DNA of 64,000 nt from JAEZDC01 sp036676415 (GCA_036676415.1 JAKFCX010000047.1:1-64000); one strand, 5' to 3'. Shown: positions 36,002-45,037, counted from the first letter of the stretch. Notes: generated from the letters alone by a model not told the origin. Made by a program: numbers and translations.

Positions 36002-38713
36002 ATGAACACTATCAAACCTTACTTACGTTTAGCCGGACTAGAGCCTTTAGTAGTTCGTCCTGAAACAAATTTTGTAAATGTTGGTGAAAGAACAAATGTT
36101 ACCGGCTCAAAAAAGTTTGCAAGACTTGTAAGAGAAAACAAATACGAGGAAGCATTAAGTGTTGCACGTCAGCAGGTAGAAAGTGGAGCACAGGTACTTG
36201 ACGTAAACATGGATGATGCGTTATTAGATGGTGTACAGGCCATGACGACTTTCCTGAACCTGCTACAAGCCGAACCTGATATTGCTAAGATCCCAATCAT
36301 GATCGACAGCTCAAAGTTCGAGATCATTGAAGCCGGATTGAAATGTGTGCAAGGCAAATGCATTGTGAACTCTATATCTATGAAAGAAGGTGTAGAGAAA
36401 TTCAAAGAACAGGCTTTTGTTTGCCAGGCTTATGGTGCAGCAGTGGTGGTAATGGCTTTTGATGAAGCCGGACAGGCAGATACATTGCAAAGAAGAGTTG
36501 ACATTTGCTCCAAAGCCTACGAGATACTTACTAAAGAAGTAGGCTACGATCCACAGGATATTATTTTCGACCCAAACATTTTTGCTATTGCTACTGGTTT
36601 AGAAGAACATAATAATTATGCAGTAGATTTTATTGAAGCCACAAAGATCATTAAGCAAAGAATGCCGCTGGCCAAGATCAGTGGAGGAGTGAGCAATCTT
36701 TCTTTTTCTTTCCGTGGAAATGATCATGTAAGAGAAGCCATGCATGCTGTGTTCTTGTTCCATGCCATTAAAGCTGGAATGGACATGGGTATTGTAAATG
36801 CAGGTCAGCTAGTAGTATATGACCAGATTGAACCATCGTTAAGAGAACTCTGCGAAGATGTTATCTTGAACAGGAACAACGATCAGAATCAATCGACTGA
36901 AAAACTGATTGCTTTCGCTGAAACAGTCAAGGCAAAAGGCAAAGTAGAAGTAAAAGATGAAGCCTGGAGAAACACGTCTGTTGAAGAGCGATTGAAACAT
37001 GCTTTGGTAAATGGCATTACTGATTATATTGATGCAGATACTGAAGAAGCCCGTCAGAAGTATCCAAAACCATTAGATGTTATTGAAGGACCATTAATGG
37101 CAGGAATGGATGTAGTGGGTGATTTATTTGGCAGCGGTAAAATGTTCTTACCACAGGTAGTTAAGAGTGCAAGGGTGATGAAAAAATCTGTTGCCATTCT
37201 TACACCGTACATTGAAGCAGAAAAAGAATTAAGAAGACAAGCTCATATTGCTGCAGGCACAGTGAACGAAGAAGGTGCAGGTGCTGCAAAAATTTTAATG
37301 GCAACGGTTAAAGGTGATGTGCATGATATTGGAAAGAACATTGTTGGTGTTGTACTAGGTTGTAACGGATATGATGTGATTGACATGGGTGTAATGGTTC
37401 CAACAGATAAAATTCTGGAAGCTGCTCAAAAAGAAAATGTTGATATTATTGGTTTGAGTGGACTCATCACTCCTTCTTTAGATGAAATGGTGCATGTAGC
37501 CCATGAAATGAAAAGAAGAGGAATGACACAACCATTACTTATTGGTGGTGCCACTACTTCAAGAATGCACACAGCAGTAAAAATTGCTCCTGCTTATGAT
37601 AATGGTGTGGTGCATGTGTTGGATGCATCGAGAAGTGTCACAGTTGCAGGTTCGTTACTCAGCAAAGAACAAAAGCCAGATTTTCTCACACAAGTGAATT
37701 CTGAATACGCAAAGCTGAAGCAGGATTTTGAGAATAAGAAAACCGTTAAACAATACCTGTCTTTTAAAGAAGCACAGGCAAATAAAGTAAAAATCAACTG
37801 GAACGATTACCAGCCACCTGTTCCAACATTTACCGGGACAAAAGTCTTTGACAATGTTGACCTGAGTGAACTAAGAGATTATATCGATTGGCAACCTTTC
37901 TTTATAGCCTGGGAAATGCATGGAAAATTTCCAGCAATTCTGAGTGACTCCATAATCGGCAGTGAAGCAACAAAACTTTACAATGATGCAAATGCTTTAC
38001 TCGACAAGATCATCAGCGAGAAATGGTTAACTGCAAAGGGTGTAGTTGGTTTCTATCCCGCAAATGCTACGGATGATGATTCAATTAAAGTACGAAATAC
38101 GAATTCGGAAATACGATTAGAATCACTCAGGCAGCAGATCAAGAAAGCAGCAACTCAACCAAATATTGCATTAACTGACTTTATTGCTCCTGCATCAACC
38201 AACAAACAAGATCATATCGGTGCTTTTTCAGTAACGATCATTGGAATTGAAGAACACATCAAGCGTTTCCAGGAACAACATGACGATTATAATAAAATCA
38301 TGTTACAAGCTCTGGCCGATCGATTAGCAGAAGCTTTTGCCGAATACCTCCACGTGAAAGTAAGAAAGGAATTGTGGGCTTACCAGAAAGATGAGCAACT
38401 GAGCAATGAACAACTGATCAAAGAAGAATACCAGGGAATAAGACCAGCTCCTGGTTATCCTGCTTGTCCTGATCATACTGAGAAGTACAAATTATTTGAA
38501 CTATTGGGCGGTGAAGAAACAACCGGTATTCATTTGACTGAATCTTTGGCCATGTATCCTGCAGCTTCTGTTTGTGGATGGTATTTTTCTCATCCGCAAA
38601 GCCAGTATTTCGGTGTAGGTAAAATACAGAAAGACCAGCTGGAAGATTATGCTAAAAGAAAAGGAATGAATTTAGATGAGGCAACAAGATGGTTACGTCC
38701 TATTCTTGAATGA
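36002..38713 (+). CDS. metH: Methionine synthase C-terminal part: folate, cobalamin and activation domains
   Basis: A 903-residue protein, the pterin-binding barrel (VNVGERTNVTGSKKF near residue 25), cobalamin cap and Rossmann domain (GDVHDIGKNIVG, with the His that ligates cobalt) and the SAM-binding activation domain (RPAPGYPACPDH). Together with the upstream gene it makes a full methionine synthase. Read from ATG 36002. It ends convergently against the LOG-family gene, with the palindrome TGATCA holding both stop codons. Confidence 0.92.
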   Translation: MNTIKPYLRLAGLEPLVVRPETNFVNVGERTNVTGSKKFARLVRENKYEEALSVARQQVESGAQVLDVNMDDALLDGVQAMTTFLNLLQAEPDIAKIPIMIDSSKFEIIEAGLKCVQGKCIVNSISMKEGVEKFKEQAFVCQAYGAAVVVMAFDEAGQADTLQRRVDICSKAYEILTKEVGYDPQDIIFDPNIFAIATGLEEHNNYAVDFIEATKIIKQRMPLAKISGGVSNLSFSFRGNDHVREAMHAVFLFHAIKAGMDMGIVNAGQLVVYDQIEPSLRELCEDVILNRNNDQNQSTEKLIAFAETVKAKGKVEVKDEAWRNTSVEERLKHALVNGITDYIDADTEEARQKYPKPLDVIEGPLMAGMDVVGDLFGSGKMFLPQVVKSARVMKKSVAILTPYIEAEKELRRQAHIAAGTVNEEGAGAAKILMATVKGDVHDIGKNIVGVVLGCNGYDVIDMGVMVPTDKILEAAQKENVDIIGLSGLITPSLDEMVHVAHEMKRRGMTQPLLIGGATTSRMHTAVKIAPAYDNGVVHVLDASRSVTVAGSLLSKEQKPDFLTQVNSEYAKLKQDFENKKTVKQYLSFKEAQANKVKINWNDYQPPVPTFTGTKVFDNVDLSELRDYIDWQPFFIAWEMHGKFPAILSDSIIGSEATKLYNDANALLDKIISEKWLTAKGVVGFYPANATDDDSIKVRNTNSEIRLESLRQQIKKAATQPNIALTDFIAPASTNKQDHIGAFSVTIIGIEEHIKRFQEQHDDYNKIMLQALADRLAEAFAEYLHVKVRKELWAYQKDEQLSNEQLIKEEYQGIRPAPGYPACPDHTEKYKLFELLGGEETTGIHLTESLAMYPAASVCGWYFSHPQSQYFGVGKIQKDQLEDYAKRKGMNLDEATRWLRPILE

Positions 38714-39475
38714 TCATTGCATTGATTCTCCTTTCGCAGGCTTCTGAAATTTCTTAAGCTTTTTCTTTAGCCACGGCTTGGATACCTTCTCCATATAATG
38801 ATGGATGTGATTTATTGCTTCATCATAATCATCCGTTAGTAAAACAAGCTTCAGGTCTTCAGGAGAGATCGTTCCTTCATTGGCCATAAAGCCAATATAA
38901 TCCATCATAGGCTGGTAATATTCTTTACCAAACAATACTACCGGGAATTGAGTTACCGTTTTTGTCTGCACCAATGTCAGGGTTTCAAACAATTCATCCA
39001 TTGTTCCAAAGCCACCTGGCATGATCACAAATGCATAAGAATATTTTATAAGCATGGTCTTACGCACAAAAAAATACTCATGTGTAAATGATTTATGCAG
39101 GTAAGGGTTCTCATGTTGCTCAAAAGGAAGTTTAATGTTCAACCCAATTGACATACCACCATTCTCAAAAGCTCCACGATTGGCAGCTTCCATAATACCA
39201 GGACCACCTCCAGTCATTGTCGTTAATCCAAGCCCGGCAATTCTTTTCCCTATCTCTCTTGCCGCGATATAATATTTATGATCTTCTTTGAATCTTGCAG
39301 ACCCAAACACCGTTACACAAGGCCCAACATTCTGAAACACTTTAAAGCCTTTTACAAATTCCCAAAAAACTTTGTAGGCAAACCGAAGCTCGAATTGTTT
39401 GGGTTTGGCTCCTTCCAGGAAGGTTTGCTCTTTTGCAGGTATTAACTGGCTGTCGGGCTTTTTATTTTCATCCAT
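38714..39475 (-). CDS. LOG-family / TIGR00730 Rossmann-fold protein
   Basis: A 253-residue protein with GGGPGIMEAANRGA and PGGFGTMDE, the hallmarks of LOG family cytokinin-riboside 5'-monophosphate phosphoribohydrolases, which release the base from a nucleotide. In bacteria the physiological substrate is usually uncertain. Read from ATG 39475; a TTG at 39484 gives a longer form. The first 40 residues are charged and variable. Confidence 0.9.
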   Translation of the reverse strand: MDENKKPDSQLIPAKEQTFLEGAKPKQFELRFAYKVFWEFVKGFKVFQNVGPCVTVFGSARFKEDHKYYIAAREIGKRIAGLGLTTMTGGGPGIMEAANRGAFENGGMSIGLNIKLPFEQHENPYLHKSFTHEYFFVRKTMLIKYSYAFVIMPGGFGTMDELFETLTLVQTKTVTQFPVVLFGKEYYQPMMDYIGFMANEGTISPEDLKLVLLTDDYDEAINHIHHYMEKVSKPWLKKKLKKFQKPAKGESMQ

Positions 39476-39527
39476 AGTTGTCAAAGTTCGGGTTTATGTT
39501 CTCAACTTTCGTGCAGGAATTTGACTT

Positions 39528-39632
39528 CCGTTGCGTCGCACTTTTCAGGTTCCGGAACCCTGTTGAGCAAACAGGCTTCGGCACAAGAGTGCGACGCAAG
39601 TAAAGCATCAACAGAAATACTGAAGCTGGCCT
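39528..39632. repeat. Palindromic intergenic repeat, copy 3, with cloverleaf potential
   Basis: TTGCGTCGCAC (39531-39541) is a perfect 11-bp inverted repeat of GTGCGACGCAA (39589-39599). Between them lie a 12-bp palindrome GGTTCCGGAACC (39548-39559) and a CTGTT-GAGCA-AACAG hairpin (39560-39574), so the segment could fold as a multi-arm structure. It shares GCACAAGAGTGCGACGCAA with copy 2. Confidence 0.6.
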
Positions 39633-39678
39633 CCAAAAAATAAATGCTATGGTTAACTTGCATACTTATTTCCATAGT

Positions 39679-40452
39679 ATGAGGATCATCTCTTATAACG
39701 TTAATGGCATACGTTCAGCTATATCGAAAGGTTTTATCGACTGGTTAAAGACTGATCCTGCAGATATTGTTTGCCTGCAGGAAGTAAAAGCAGAGAAAGA
39801 ACAAATAGATGTAAAGCCTTTTAATGAACTTGGATTTGAAGTGTACTGGTTTGCTGCACAGAAAAAAGGATACAGTGGTGTAGCAGTATTTACTAAAATA
39901 GATCCAGAGAATGTTTTTTACGGAAACGGAATTGAGCAAAGTGATTATGAAGGAAGAGTGATTCGTTTGGATTTTAAAGATGTTACATTGCTAAATGTTT
40001 ATTTTCCTTCAGGCACAATGGGAGATGTGAGACAAACTTACAAGTACCAGTGGCTGGATGAATTTGTAGCTTACCTGGATGAATTGAAAAAGACAAGACC
40101 AAAGCTCATCATTTGTGGTGATTATAACATAGCCCATTCAGAAATAGATATTCATAATCCAAAAGGGAATCAGAAAACTTCCGGTTTTTTGCCTGAAGAA
40201 AGAGCATGGATGACGAAATTCCTGAGTAACGGCTTTGTTGATAGTTTCAGGTGTGTTCATCCTGACCGAAAAGATTGTTATAGTTGGTGGAGCAGACGTT
40301 TTCCAACCGTGCGAGCACAGAATAAAGGCTGGAGAATCGATTATATAACTACTACCGATAACCTGAGAAATGCAATTGTTGATGCACAGATATTTCCTGA
40401 TGTTCAGCACAGTGATCATTGTCCTATTTATGTTGAAATAAAAACAAACTAA
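39679..40452 (+). CDS. xthA: Exodeoxyribonuclease III
   Basis: A 257-residue AP endonuclease/3'-5' exonuclease of base-excision repair. Seen are MRIISYNVNGIRSA at the start, LQEVKAE (metal Glu), GDYNIAHSEIDIHNPK, WRIDYI and SDHCPI, the catalytic Asp-His pair. The ATG at 39679 is chosen as it begins the family domain; an ATG at 39649 adds ten residues. The stop overlaps the DUF4286 start (TAATG), so they are co-translated. Confidence 0.93.
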   Translation: MRIISYNVNGIRSAISKGFIDWLKTDPADIVCLQEVKAEKEQIDVKPFNELGFEVYWFAAQKKGYSGVAVFTKIDPENVFYGNGIEQSDYEGRVIRLDFKDVTLLNVYFPSGTMGDVRQTYKYQWLDEFVAYLDELKKTRPKLIICGDYNIAHSEIDIHNPKGNQKTSGFLPEERAWMTKFLSNGFVDSFRCVHPDRKDCYSWWSRRFPTVRAQNKGWRIDYITTTDNLRNAIVDAQIFPDVQHSDHCPIYVEIKTN

Positions 40453-40760
40453 TGTTTATCTATAACGTAACGATCAAATTAGACCACAGTATTCATGAAG
40501 CCTGGGTAAAATGGATGAATGAAGAACACATTGCCGAGATCATGCAAACCGGATGCTTCGAGAAATTCCAGTTTGTACGATTGCTGGATGTTGATGAAGA
40601 AGAAGGACCAACCTATGCTGTACAATATTATGCCATCAGCAAGGCACAATACAACAGGTATATTGATCTGTATTCTCCAAAGCTCCGCCAGGCATCAACT
40701 GATAAATGGGGTAATAAATTCATTGCTTTCAGAACACTGATGGAAGTGGTTGGCTCATAA
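40452..40760 (+). CDS. DUF4286 family protein
   Basis: A 102-residue soluble protein of the DUF4286 family, starting MFIYNVTIKLDHSIHEAWVKWMNEEHI. The function is unknown. It overlaps the exonuclease III stop codon by 1 nt, and its stop is 3 nt from the convergent lipoprotein stop. Confidence 0.85.
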   Translation: MFIYNVTIKLDHSIHEAWVKWMNEEHIAEIMQTGCFEKFQFVRLLDVDEEEGPTYAVQYYAISKAQYNRYIDLYSPKLRQASTDKWGNKFIAFRTLMEVVGS

Positions 40761-40763
40761 GAT

Positions 40764-41462
40764 TCATTGGGAAACTCTCCAGTAAAACTTATCGCCATCG
40801 TCTCCCATGAACATCAGGTATGGGCCATTCTCAGATTCTATCGCTTCCGAAACATAAAAGAGATGTTCAACAGAAAATTCTTTATTGTCTTTACCAATTC
40901 CAAAAGTCAGGTAAAGCCTGAAGGCAAAAGGAGTTGAGTCCTGGTTATACTTCGTTGTTCTGAAAGTAACTTTGTTTCCTTCGTAATCTGTTTTTTGTGC
41001 AGGTATGGATTTAGATACAGCCGATAATACCGGAGTAACGTGTAGGAGGTTAATCTTTTCTTTTGTAACATAGGTTTTAGGTGGCATAAAATCTGACCCT
41101 TCAGGAAGCGTAAAACTTGCTTCTGTTAACCCATAGGAAACAGAACGGCTGATCTTATAGTTAACAGCCTCACCAGATACGATCACATTAGGATCATATA
41201 AACTCAAAGATCGTTCACCTATTATAAGGGCACTTTTCTTCCAGTTGATCAAGAGGTTGTCGTCACTTTTATTATAGGCCAGGATATTCATTTGACCCCA
41301 ACGGCCATTGAAATTATATACTAATCTCACCGAATCGTTTTCCCATACAATCTCCTTCTTTTCATTTTTCGTGGTTCTTTCAGCATCTAATGTGAGGTAT
41401 TGATAATTGGTGCAGGATGTAAGAACAAATATCATTGCCATAGCAGGTAGAAAAGGTTTCAT
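40764..41462 (-). CDS. Hypothetical lipoprotein
   Basis: A 232-residue lipoprotein with the lipobox FVLTSC (about Cys17), then a beta-rich domain. I see no motif of a known family. It is divergent from the ECF sigma cluster but separated from it by about 240 bp. Confidence 0.7.
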   Translation of the reverse strand: MKPFLPAMAMIFVLTSCTNYQYLTLDAERTTKNEKKEIVWENDSVRLVYNFNGRWGQMNILAYNKSDDNLLINWKKSALIIGERSLSLYDPNVIVSGEAVNYKISRSVSYGLTEASFTLPEGSDFMPPKTYVTKEKINLLHVTPVLSAVSKSIPAQKTDYEGNKVTFRTTKYNQDSTPFAFRLYLTFGIGKDNKEFSVEHLFYVSEAIESENGPYLMFMGDDGDKFYWRVSQ

Positions 41463-41620
41463 AGATTATCTTTTATGAAAAATTACAACTGCCTGCATCT
41501 CTAAAAAATGACAGATGCTGTATTTCAACATAATTTAACACTGCTGCTCAATGCTTTTGAATCCATTGAACAGATATTGCAGGGAACTCAATTCTTAAAA
41601 AATTATTAAAAGACTGCATG

Positions 41621-41653
41621 CTACCCAACCCTTTTTACCTGTTAGTGGGTATT
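41621..41653 (+). promoter_or_regulatory. Bipartite ECF-type promoter, site 1
   Basis: CTACCCAACCCTTTT (41621-41635), an 11-nt spacer and GGGTATT (41647-41653). The same two blocks with the same spacing recur before the barrel gene at 43988. The blocks are 26 nt apart start to start, as -35 and -10 elements are. The next ATG is 49 nt further on. Confidence 0.55.
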
Positions 41654-41702
41654 CTTATAAAAGCAATTGATCAAAAGAATTTCTAACCAACTTTACATCC
41701 CC

Positions 41703-42524
41703 ATGAAAAAGTATTTATACATACCCTTTATTGCAGTTATACTCACATCATGTAGTACAGCAAAGCTGGCCGTACCGGATAAGTTCACAGCAGTAGCAGA
41801 AAAAATGCCCATAAAAGGCGTTAATAACTGGGTCTTCAACCAGAAGCTCAGCTTCGGAAAATACAAGACAACGAAAGTAAAAAGAGGCTGGACTTCCACT
41901 ACAGAAGACCGTTATTATTCGTTTGAACAAAGGCTGATGAAGATCTTTAATGTTGACAACTTTAACAGCGTAACGCAACAGAAGAATAAATATCGCTACA
42001 CCATCCAGGATGGAACAGCAGAAGCACAGGTGTATTGCCTTGAAAAGATGACCCGTGAAGAGATCACCATTAAAACACATACAAAACTGCTTGGCGACTT
42101 ATCAAGAACAACCAATTCCCAGTATTCTTTCTGTGCTGCAATTCTTCCCATGAAAGACACCACCACTGAACCCTGGCAATTAGTAGTATATAATACCTAC
42201 GACAGGTCGAAAGACACTGCAAGAAGATTATTCGATCTTCCTTATGTTGAAGAAGCAGGCTATGTTACCAATGGAAAAGAAACCATCACCATCAAACCTG
42301 TTCGTGTTGCTAACATGACTTCTAAGAGTGGGAAAGAAAGTAAGTTTCCGGTTAAGATATTAAGTGGATATGAGTTGAGGATCGATGATGGTGTAATTGC
42401 AATCATCGATTCATTAAGTAATCAACTGTGGGTATACAAAGAACTGGATGAGCCTACAAGACTCATCGTAGCAGCTATTTCATCTGCATTATTACTAAGA
42501 CAATTAGAAGATACCAACGGTTAA
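41703..42524 (+). CDS. Lipoprotein of unknown function in the ECF sigma cluster
   Basis: A 273-residue lipoprotein, read from ATG 41703 (MKKYLYIPFIAVILTSC, lipobox Cys17). The sequence is rich in Lys and beta-type segments (WVFNQKLSFGKYKTTKV); no family recognised. The ECF sigma gene starts 5 nt after its stop. It is the first gene after the bipartite promoter, so it may be part of the response. Confidence 0.7.
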   Translation: MKKYLYIPFIAVILTSCSTAKLAVPDKFTAVAEKMPIKGVNNWVFNQKLSFGKYKTTKVKRGWTSTTEDRYYSFEQRLMKIFNVDNFNSVTQQKNKYRYTIQDGTAEAQVYCLEKMTREEITIKTHTKLLGDLSRTTNSQYSFCAAILPMKDTTTEPWQLVVYNTYDRSKDTARRLFDLPYVEEAGYVTNGKETITIKPVRVANMTSKSGKESKFPVKILSGYELRIDDGVIAIIDSLSNQLWVYKELDEPTRLIVAAISSALLLRQLEDTNG

Positions 42525-42529
42525 TATAA

Positions 42530-43069
42530 GTGATAGCTGTTGCTAACGATATCACCCTTTTAGATGGCTGCTTAGCCAATGATCGCAAAGCACAGAAGCT
42601 GTTGTATGAACAGTTCTATGAATTTGCTATGACCATTGCTTTGCGTTATTCACGTGATGAAATGGATGCAGCCGATATCATGAGCCATGCCTTTGTAAAG
42701 ATCTTCAAAAGCATTCGCAGCTATGACAGTACCAAAGGTTCGTTGCATGCCTGGATAAAAAGGATCATTGTTAATGAAGGATTGGATCATATCAAATCAA
42801 GAGAACGATTCAGCGAGAATGTTGAGCTGGAAACAGTAGCAGAGCCTCCGATCAATAATACGGTATTAGAACAAATGGGTGCTGAAGAGATCATGGAATT
42901 AGTAGCCAAACTTCCACCTGCAACCCATGCTGTGTTTGTTTTGTATGCTGTGGAAGGTTACAACCACAGGGAGATAGCAGAAAAGCTGGGCATCAGCGAA
43001 GGCACTTCAAAATGGCACCTTAGTGAAGCCCGGAAAACACTTCAACAACAATTGGCACATACCAGGTAA
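42530..43069 (+). CDS. ECF-type RNA polymerase sigma factor
   Basis: A 179-residue sigma-70 family factor with region 2 (about 25-85: ALRYSRDEMDAADIMSHAFVKIFKSIRSYD) and region 4 (about 120-170: LPPATHAVFVLYAVEGYNHREIAEKLGISEGT). The start is GTG at 42530; there is no nearby ATG before residue 34 and a stop codon precedes it. It overlaps nothing and is followed 8 nt later by a putative anti-sigma gene. Its target promoters are likely to include the bipartite element. Confidence 0.92.
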   Translation: MIAVANDITLLDGCLANDRKAQKLLYEQFYEFAMTIALRYSRDEMDAADIMSHAFVKIFKSIRSYDSTKGSLHAWIKRIIVNEGLDHIKSRERFSENVELETVAEPPINNTVLEQMGAEEIMELVAKLPPATHAVFVLYAVEGYNHREIAEKLGISEGTSKWHLSEARKTLQQQLAHTR

Positions 43070-43077
43070 AATCATCA

Positions 43078-43683
43078 ATGAACCAGAAAACCACATACGA
43101 AATATCAATAGCCGAAAAGCTCGGGCAACTTTCAGTGCCTGATATGCGTGACGCTATCTGGAGTCGTATAGAGTGTGACCTGGATATGGATATGCCTGGT
43201 GATGATACACCAAATGATCCTAAAGGTTCTTCCGGACCATCCAGCTGGATCAGCATCACCAAGCGTTTTGGAACATTTGCAGCTATCGTAGCTATTGCAA
43301 CCATATTTTTCATCAGTCAAAAGCAATCAACACCTAAAATAAATACAATCAACGAGCCTGCTTCTATCCAGCATATTACTCCTGTAAATGATCAAAGCAA
43401 ATCTCCACCAGGAAAAAATAGTAACACCCAACCAAATAACAACAGCAATGACATTACAACAGGTGTTTCACCCATTAACGTGAGTGATTCTGTTATTAAT
43501 ATACCTTTTGTTGCTAACCCAGTAATAATTGACACCACACCTCCTAAAGTTTTTGCTCCACCAATTACCAGGCTTGCAGATCCTGTTAAGCAGGATACTG
43601 TTCCAAAAAAGAAACCGAGAGGTTTTAAAGGAATAACGGATGATGATTACCGAATCAGTTTAAAAAAAGATAGTGTGCCATAA
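43078..43683 (+). CDS. Putative membrane anti-sigma factor
   Basis: A 201-residue protein with a soluble acidic N-terminus (about residues 1-55), one membrane span (about 62-80, FGTFAAIVAIATIFFIS) and a Ser/Thr/Pro/Asn-rich periplasmic tail. This single-span layout and the place directly after the sigma gene are those of an anti-sigma factor, though no zinc-binding anti-sigma motif was found. The last codons and stop lie in a terminator hairpin. Confidence 0.65.
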   Translation: MNQKTTYEISIAEKLGQLSVPDMRDAIWSRIECDLDMDMPGDDTPNDPKGSSGPSSWISITKRFGTFAAIVAIATIFFISQKQSTPKINTINEPASIQHITPVNDQSKSPPGKNSNTQPNNNSNDITTGVSPINVSDSVINIPFVANPVIIDTTPPKVFAPPITRLADPVKQDTVPKKKPRGFKGITDDDYRISLKKDSVP

Positions 43684-43697
43684 GCACACTTTTTTAT
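43672..43697 (+). terminator. Intrinsic terminator overlapping the anti-sigma stop codon
   Basis: AGTGTGC (43672-43678), loop CATAA holding the TAA stop, and GCACACT (43684-43690), followed by TTTTTTA. The hairpin is built on the last codons of the gene. Confidence 0.8.
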
Positions 43698-43885
43698 TTA
43701 AGCCCCTTTAGCAATTCAAGGTTATAATTCCCAGTTAAGATGACATCCTTTTGAAGAAGATCATAGTTTGTATATAGTCAGCTGACATTCCAAAGTTTGA
43801 CTGGCATTACAAATTCAACAGATTTCTTCTTCGATAAATTCAACCTCATTCAACAGTTGCAAAAGATTTGTTAAACGGATTTTTC
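43698..43885. other. Intergenic region between anti-sigma terminator and barrel promoter
   Basis: This part of the 304-bp gap before the barrel gene holds no ORF or RNA gene that I could recognise. The promoter-like element at 43886 follows. Confidence 0.5.
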
Positions 43886-43917
43886 TACCCAACCCTTTTC
43901 TCTTCACCGAGGGTATT
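43886..43917 (+). promoter_or_regulatory. Bipartite ECF-type promoter, site 2
   Basis: CTACCCAACCCTTTT, an 11-nt spacer and GGGTATT at 43911-43917, identical in both blocks and spacing to site 1. The ATG of the barrel gene is 70 nt downstream. Confidence 0.55.
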
Positions 43918-43987
43918 ATCTCTAAACAACCGATCATATAAGATGATCATCACTCAAAAAAATTTAAAACAATAAAAACCAAACAAC

Positions 43988-44527
43988 ATGAAAAAGTATC
44001 TTACCCTCGTTTGCTTAGTAGCTGCAGCATTCACAACCCAAGCTCAGTATGCACCCAAAAATGCACTTAAGCTTAACCCTGTTTCAGTACTTGTAAAAAC
44101 AGGCAACGTATCGTATGAAAGAGCCATCACGAAAAATCAGTCAGCACAATTGGGTGTTTTTTATTCAGGGCTGGGATTAGGTGATTTCAAGTATGAAGGT
44201 TTCGGTCTTACTCCTGAATACCGTTTCTATATTGGCGGAAACAAAGAAGTATTAAATGGAGGTTATGTTGCACCATTTGCACGTTACCAGCAATTTGAGA
44301 TCGGCGATAAAACAAATGATGCAAAAGCAAAGTTTGAAACAATGGGTGGTGGTGTTGTTTTAGGCTGGGCAAAGACATCAAAAAGCGGATTTGTGTTCGA
44401 CATATTTGCAGGGCCTTCTTATAATAACATCAAATTCAAAAGCGGCCAGGAATCTGATTTTGATATCAAAGGAGGCATTAAAGGATTCGGCCTGAGAACA
44501 GGTATCAGCATCGGCTTTACATTCTGA
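43988..44527 (+). CDS. Small outer-membrane beta-barrel protein (DUF3575-like)
   Basis: A 179-residue protein with a signal peptide (residues 1-19, ending TTQAQ) and an amphipathic beta pattern ending in an aromatic-rich strand (GISIGFTF), as in small eight-stranded barrels. Its layout resembles DUF3575. The upstream element matches the one before the sigma operon, so it is likely to be controlled by the adjacent ECF factor. A terminator follows. Confidence 0.75.
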   Translation: MKKYLTLVCLVAAAFTTQAQYAPKNALKLNPVSVLVKTGNVSYERAITKNQSAQLGVFYSGLGLGDFKYEGFGLTPEYRFYIGGNKEVLNGGYVAPFARYQQFEIGDKTNDAKAKFETMGGGVVLGWAKTSKSGFVFDIFAGPSYNNIKFKSGQESDFDIKGGIKGFGLRTGISIGFTF

Positions 44528-44551
44528 TAAAATATTTTACCCTGAACCCGG

Positions 44552-44585
44552 AACGAGCTGCTGGTCAGCTCGTTTCTTTTTTTCA
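44552..44585 (+). terminator. Intrinsic terminator after the barrel gene
   Basis: AACGAGCTG, loop CTGGT, CAGCTCGTT, then a T-rich tract (TCTTTTTTTC). Confidence 0.8.
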
Positions 44586-44779
44586 TGCTTCCAAAATCAA
44601 TATCCCAAAATTTAATTTTATCAATTATAAATAACCCTACATTTACAACGTCTCAATTATAGCCAGCCTGCACTCCTGATTATTGTATCTCGCAGGTTCG
44701 CTTTACAGCCTCGCTTCAGTTTTTGTTTTTTAGTATTTAGTCCAGTTCAGTTAGTATCATTCATTGTTAACATCAAAAA

Positions 44780-45037
44780 ATGAACGTTATGCAACTATCG
44801 GATTTTATTTTACTTGATGAAGCCCAGATGAAGACCACTGTTTTACATGAAGGGGTTTTAGTGGCAAAAAGAAGAAATAGTGATTGCCTCGTTTTCCTTT
44901 TCCAGATGGATGATTATTATGTAGAGACTTACTGCAATATGCAAAATAAAGCAGTAAACGAGTACAGGGTTTTCCGCAATATCAATGCACTTAATCCTTA
45001 CCTGGAGACCATTGCCATTGACCAGCTGTTAAATTAA
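44780..45037 (+). CDS. Small protein of unknown function
   Basis: An 85-residue soluble protein (MNVMQLSDFILLDEAQMKT) with no known motif. The leader of about 190 bp carries no clear promoter but has TACATTTA near its left end. It precedes the RRM gene by 175 bp on the same strand. Confidence 0.55.
   Translation: MNVMQLSDFILLDEAQMKTTVLHEGVLVAKRRNSDCLVFLFQMDDYYVETYCNMQNKAVNEYRVFRNINALNPYLETIAIDQLLN

Noticed and set aside
34499..38713. Split metH as a pseudogene caused by insertion
   Set aside because: Each part is a complete domain set with its own start, and the same division is known in Bacteroidota.
44660..44720. Possible tRNA-like segment (GCAGGTTCGCT)
   Set aside because: Acceptor stem, anticodon arm and TPsiC arm cannot be placed at the required distances.
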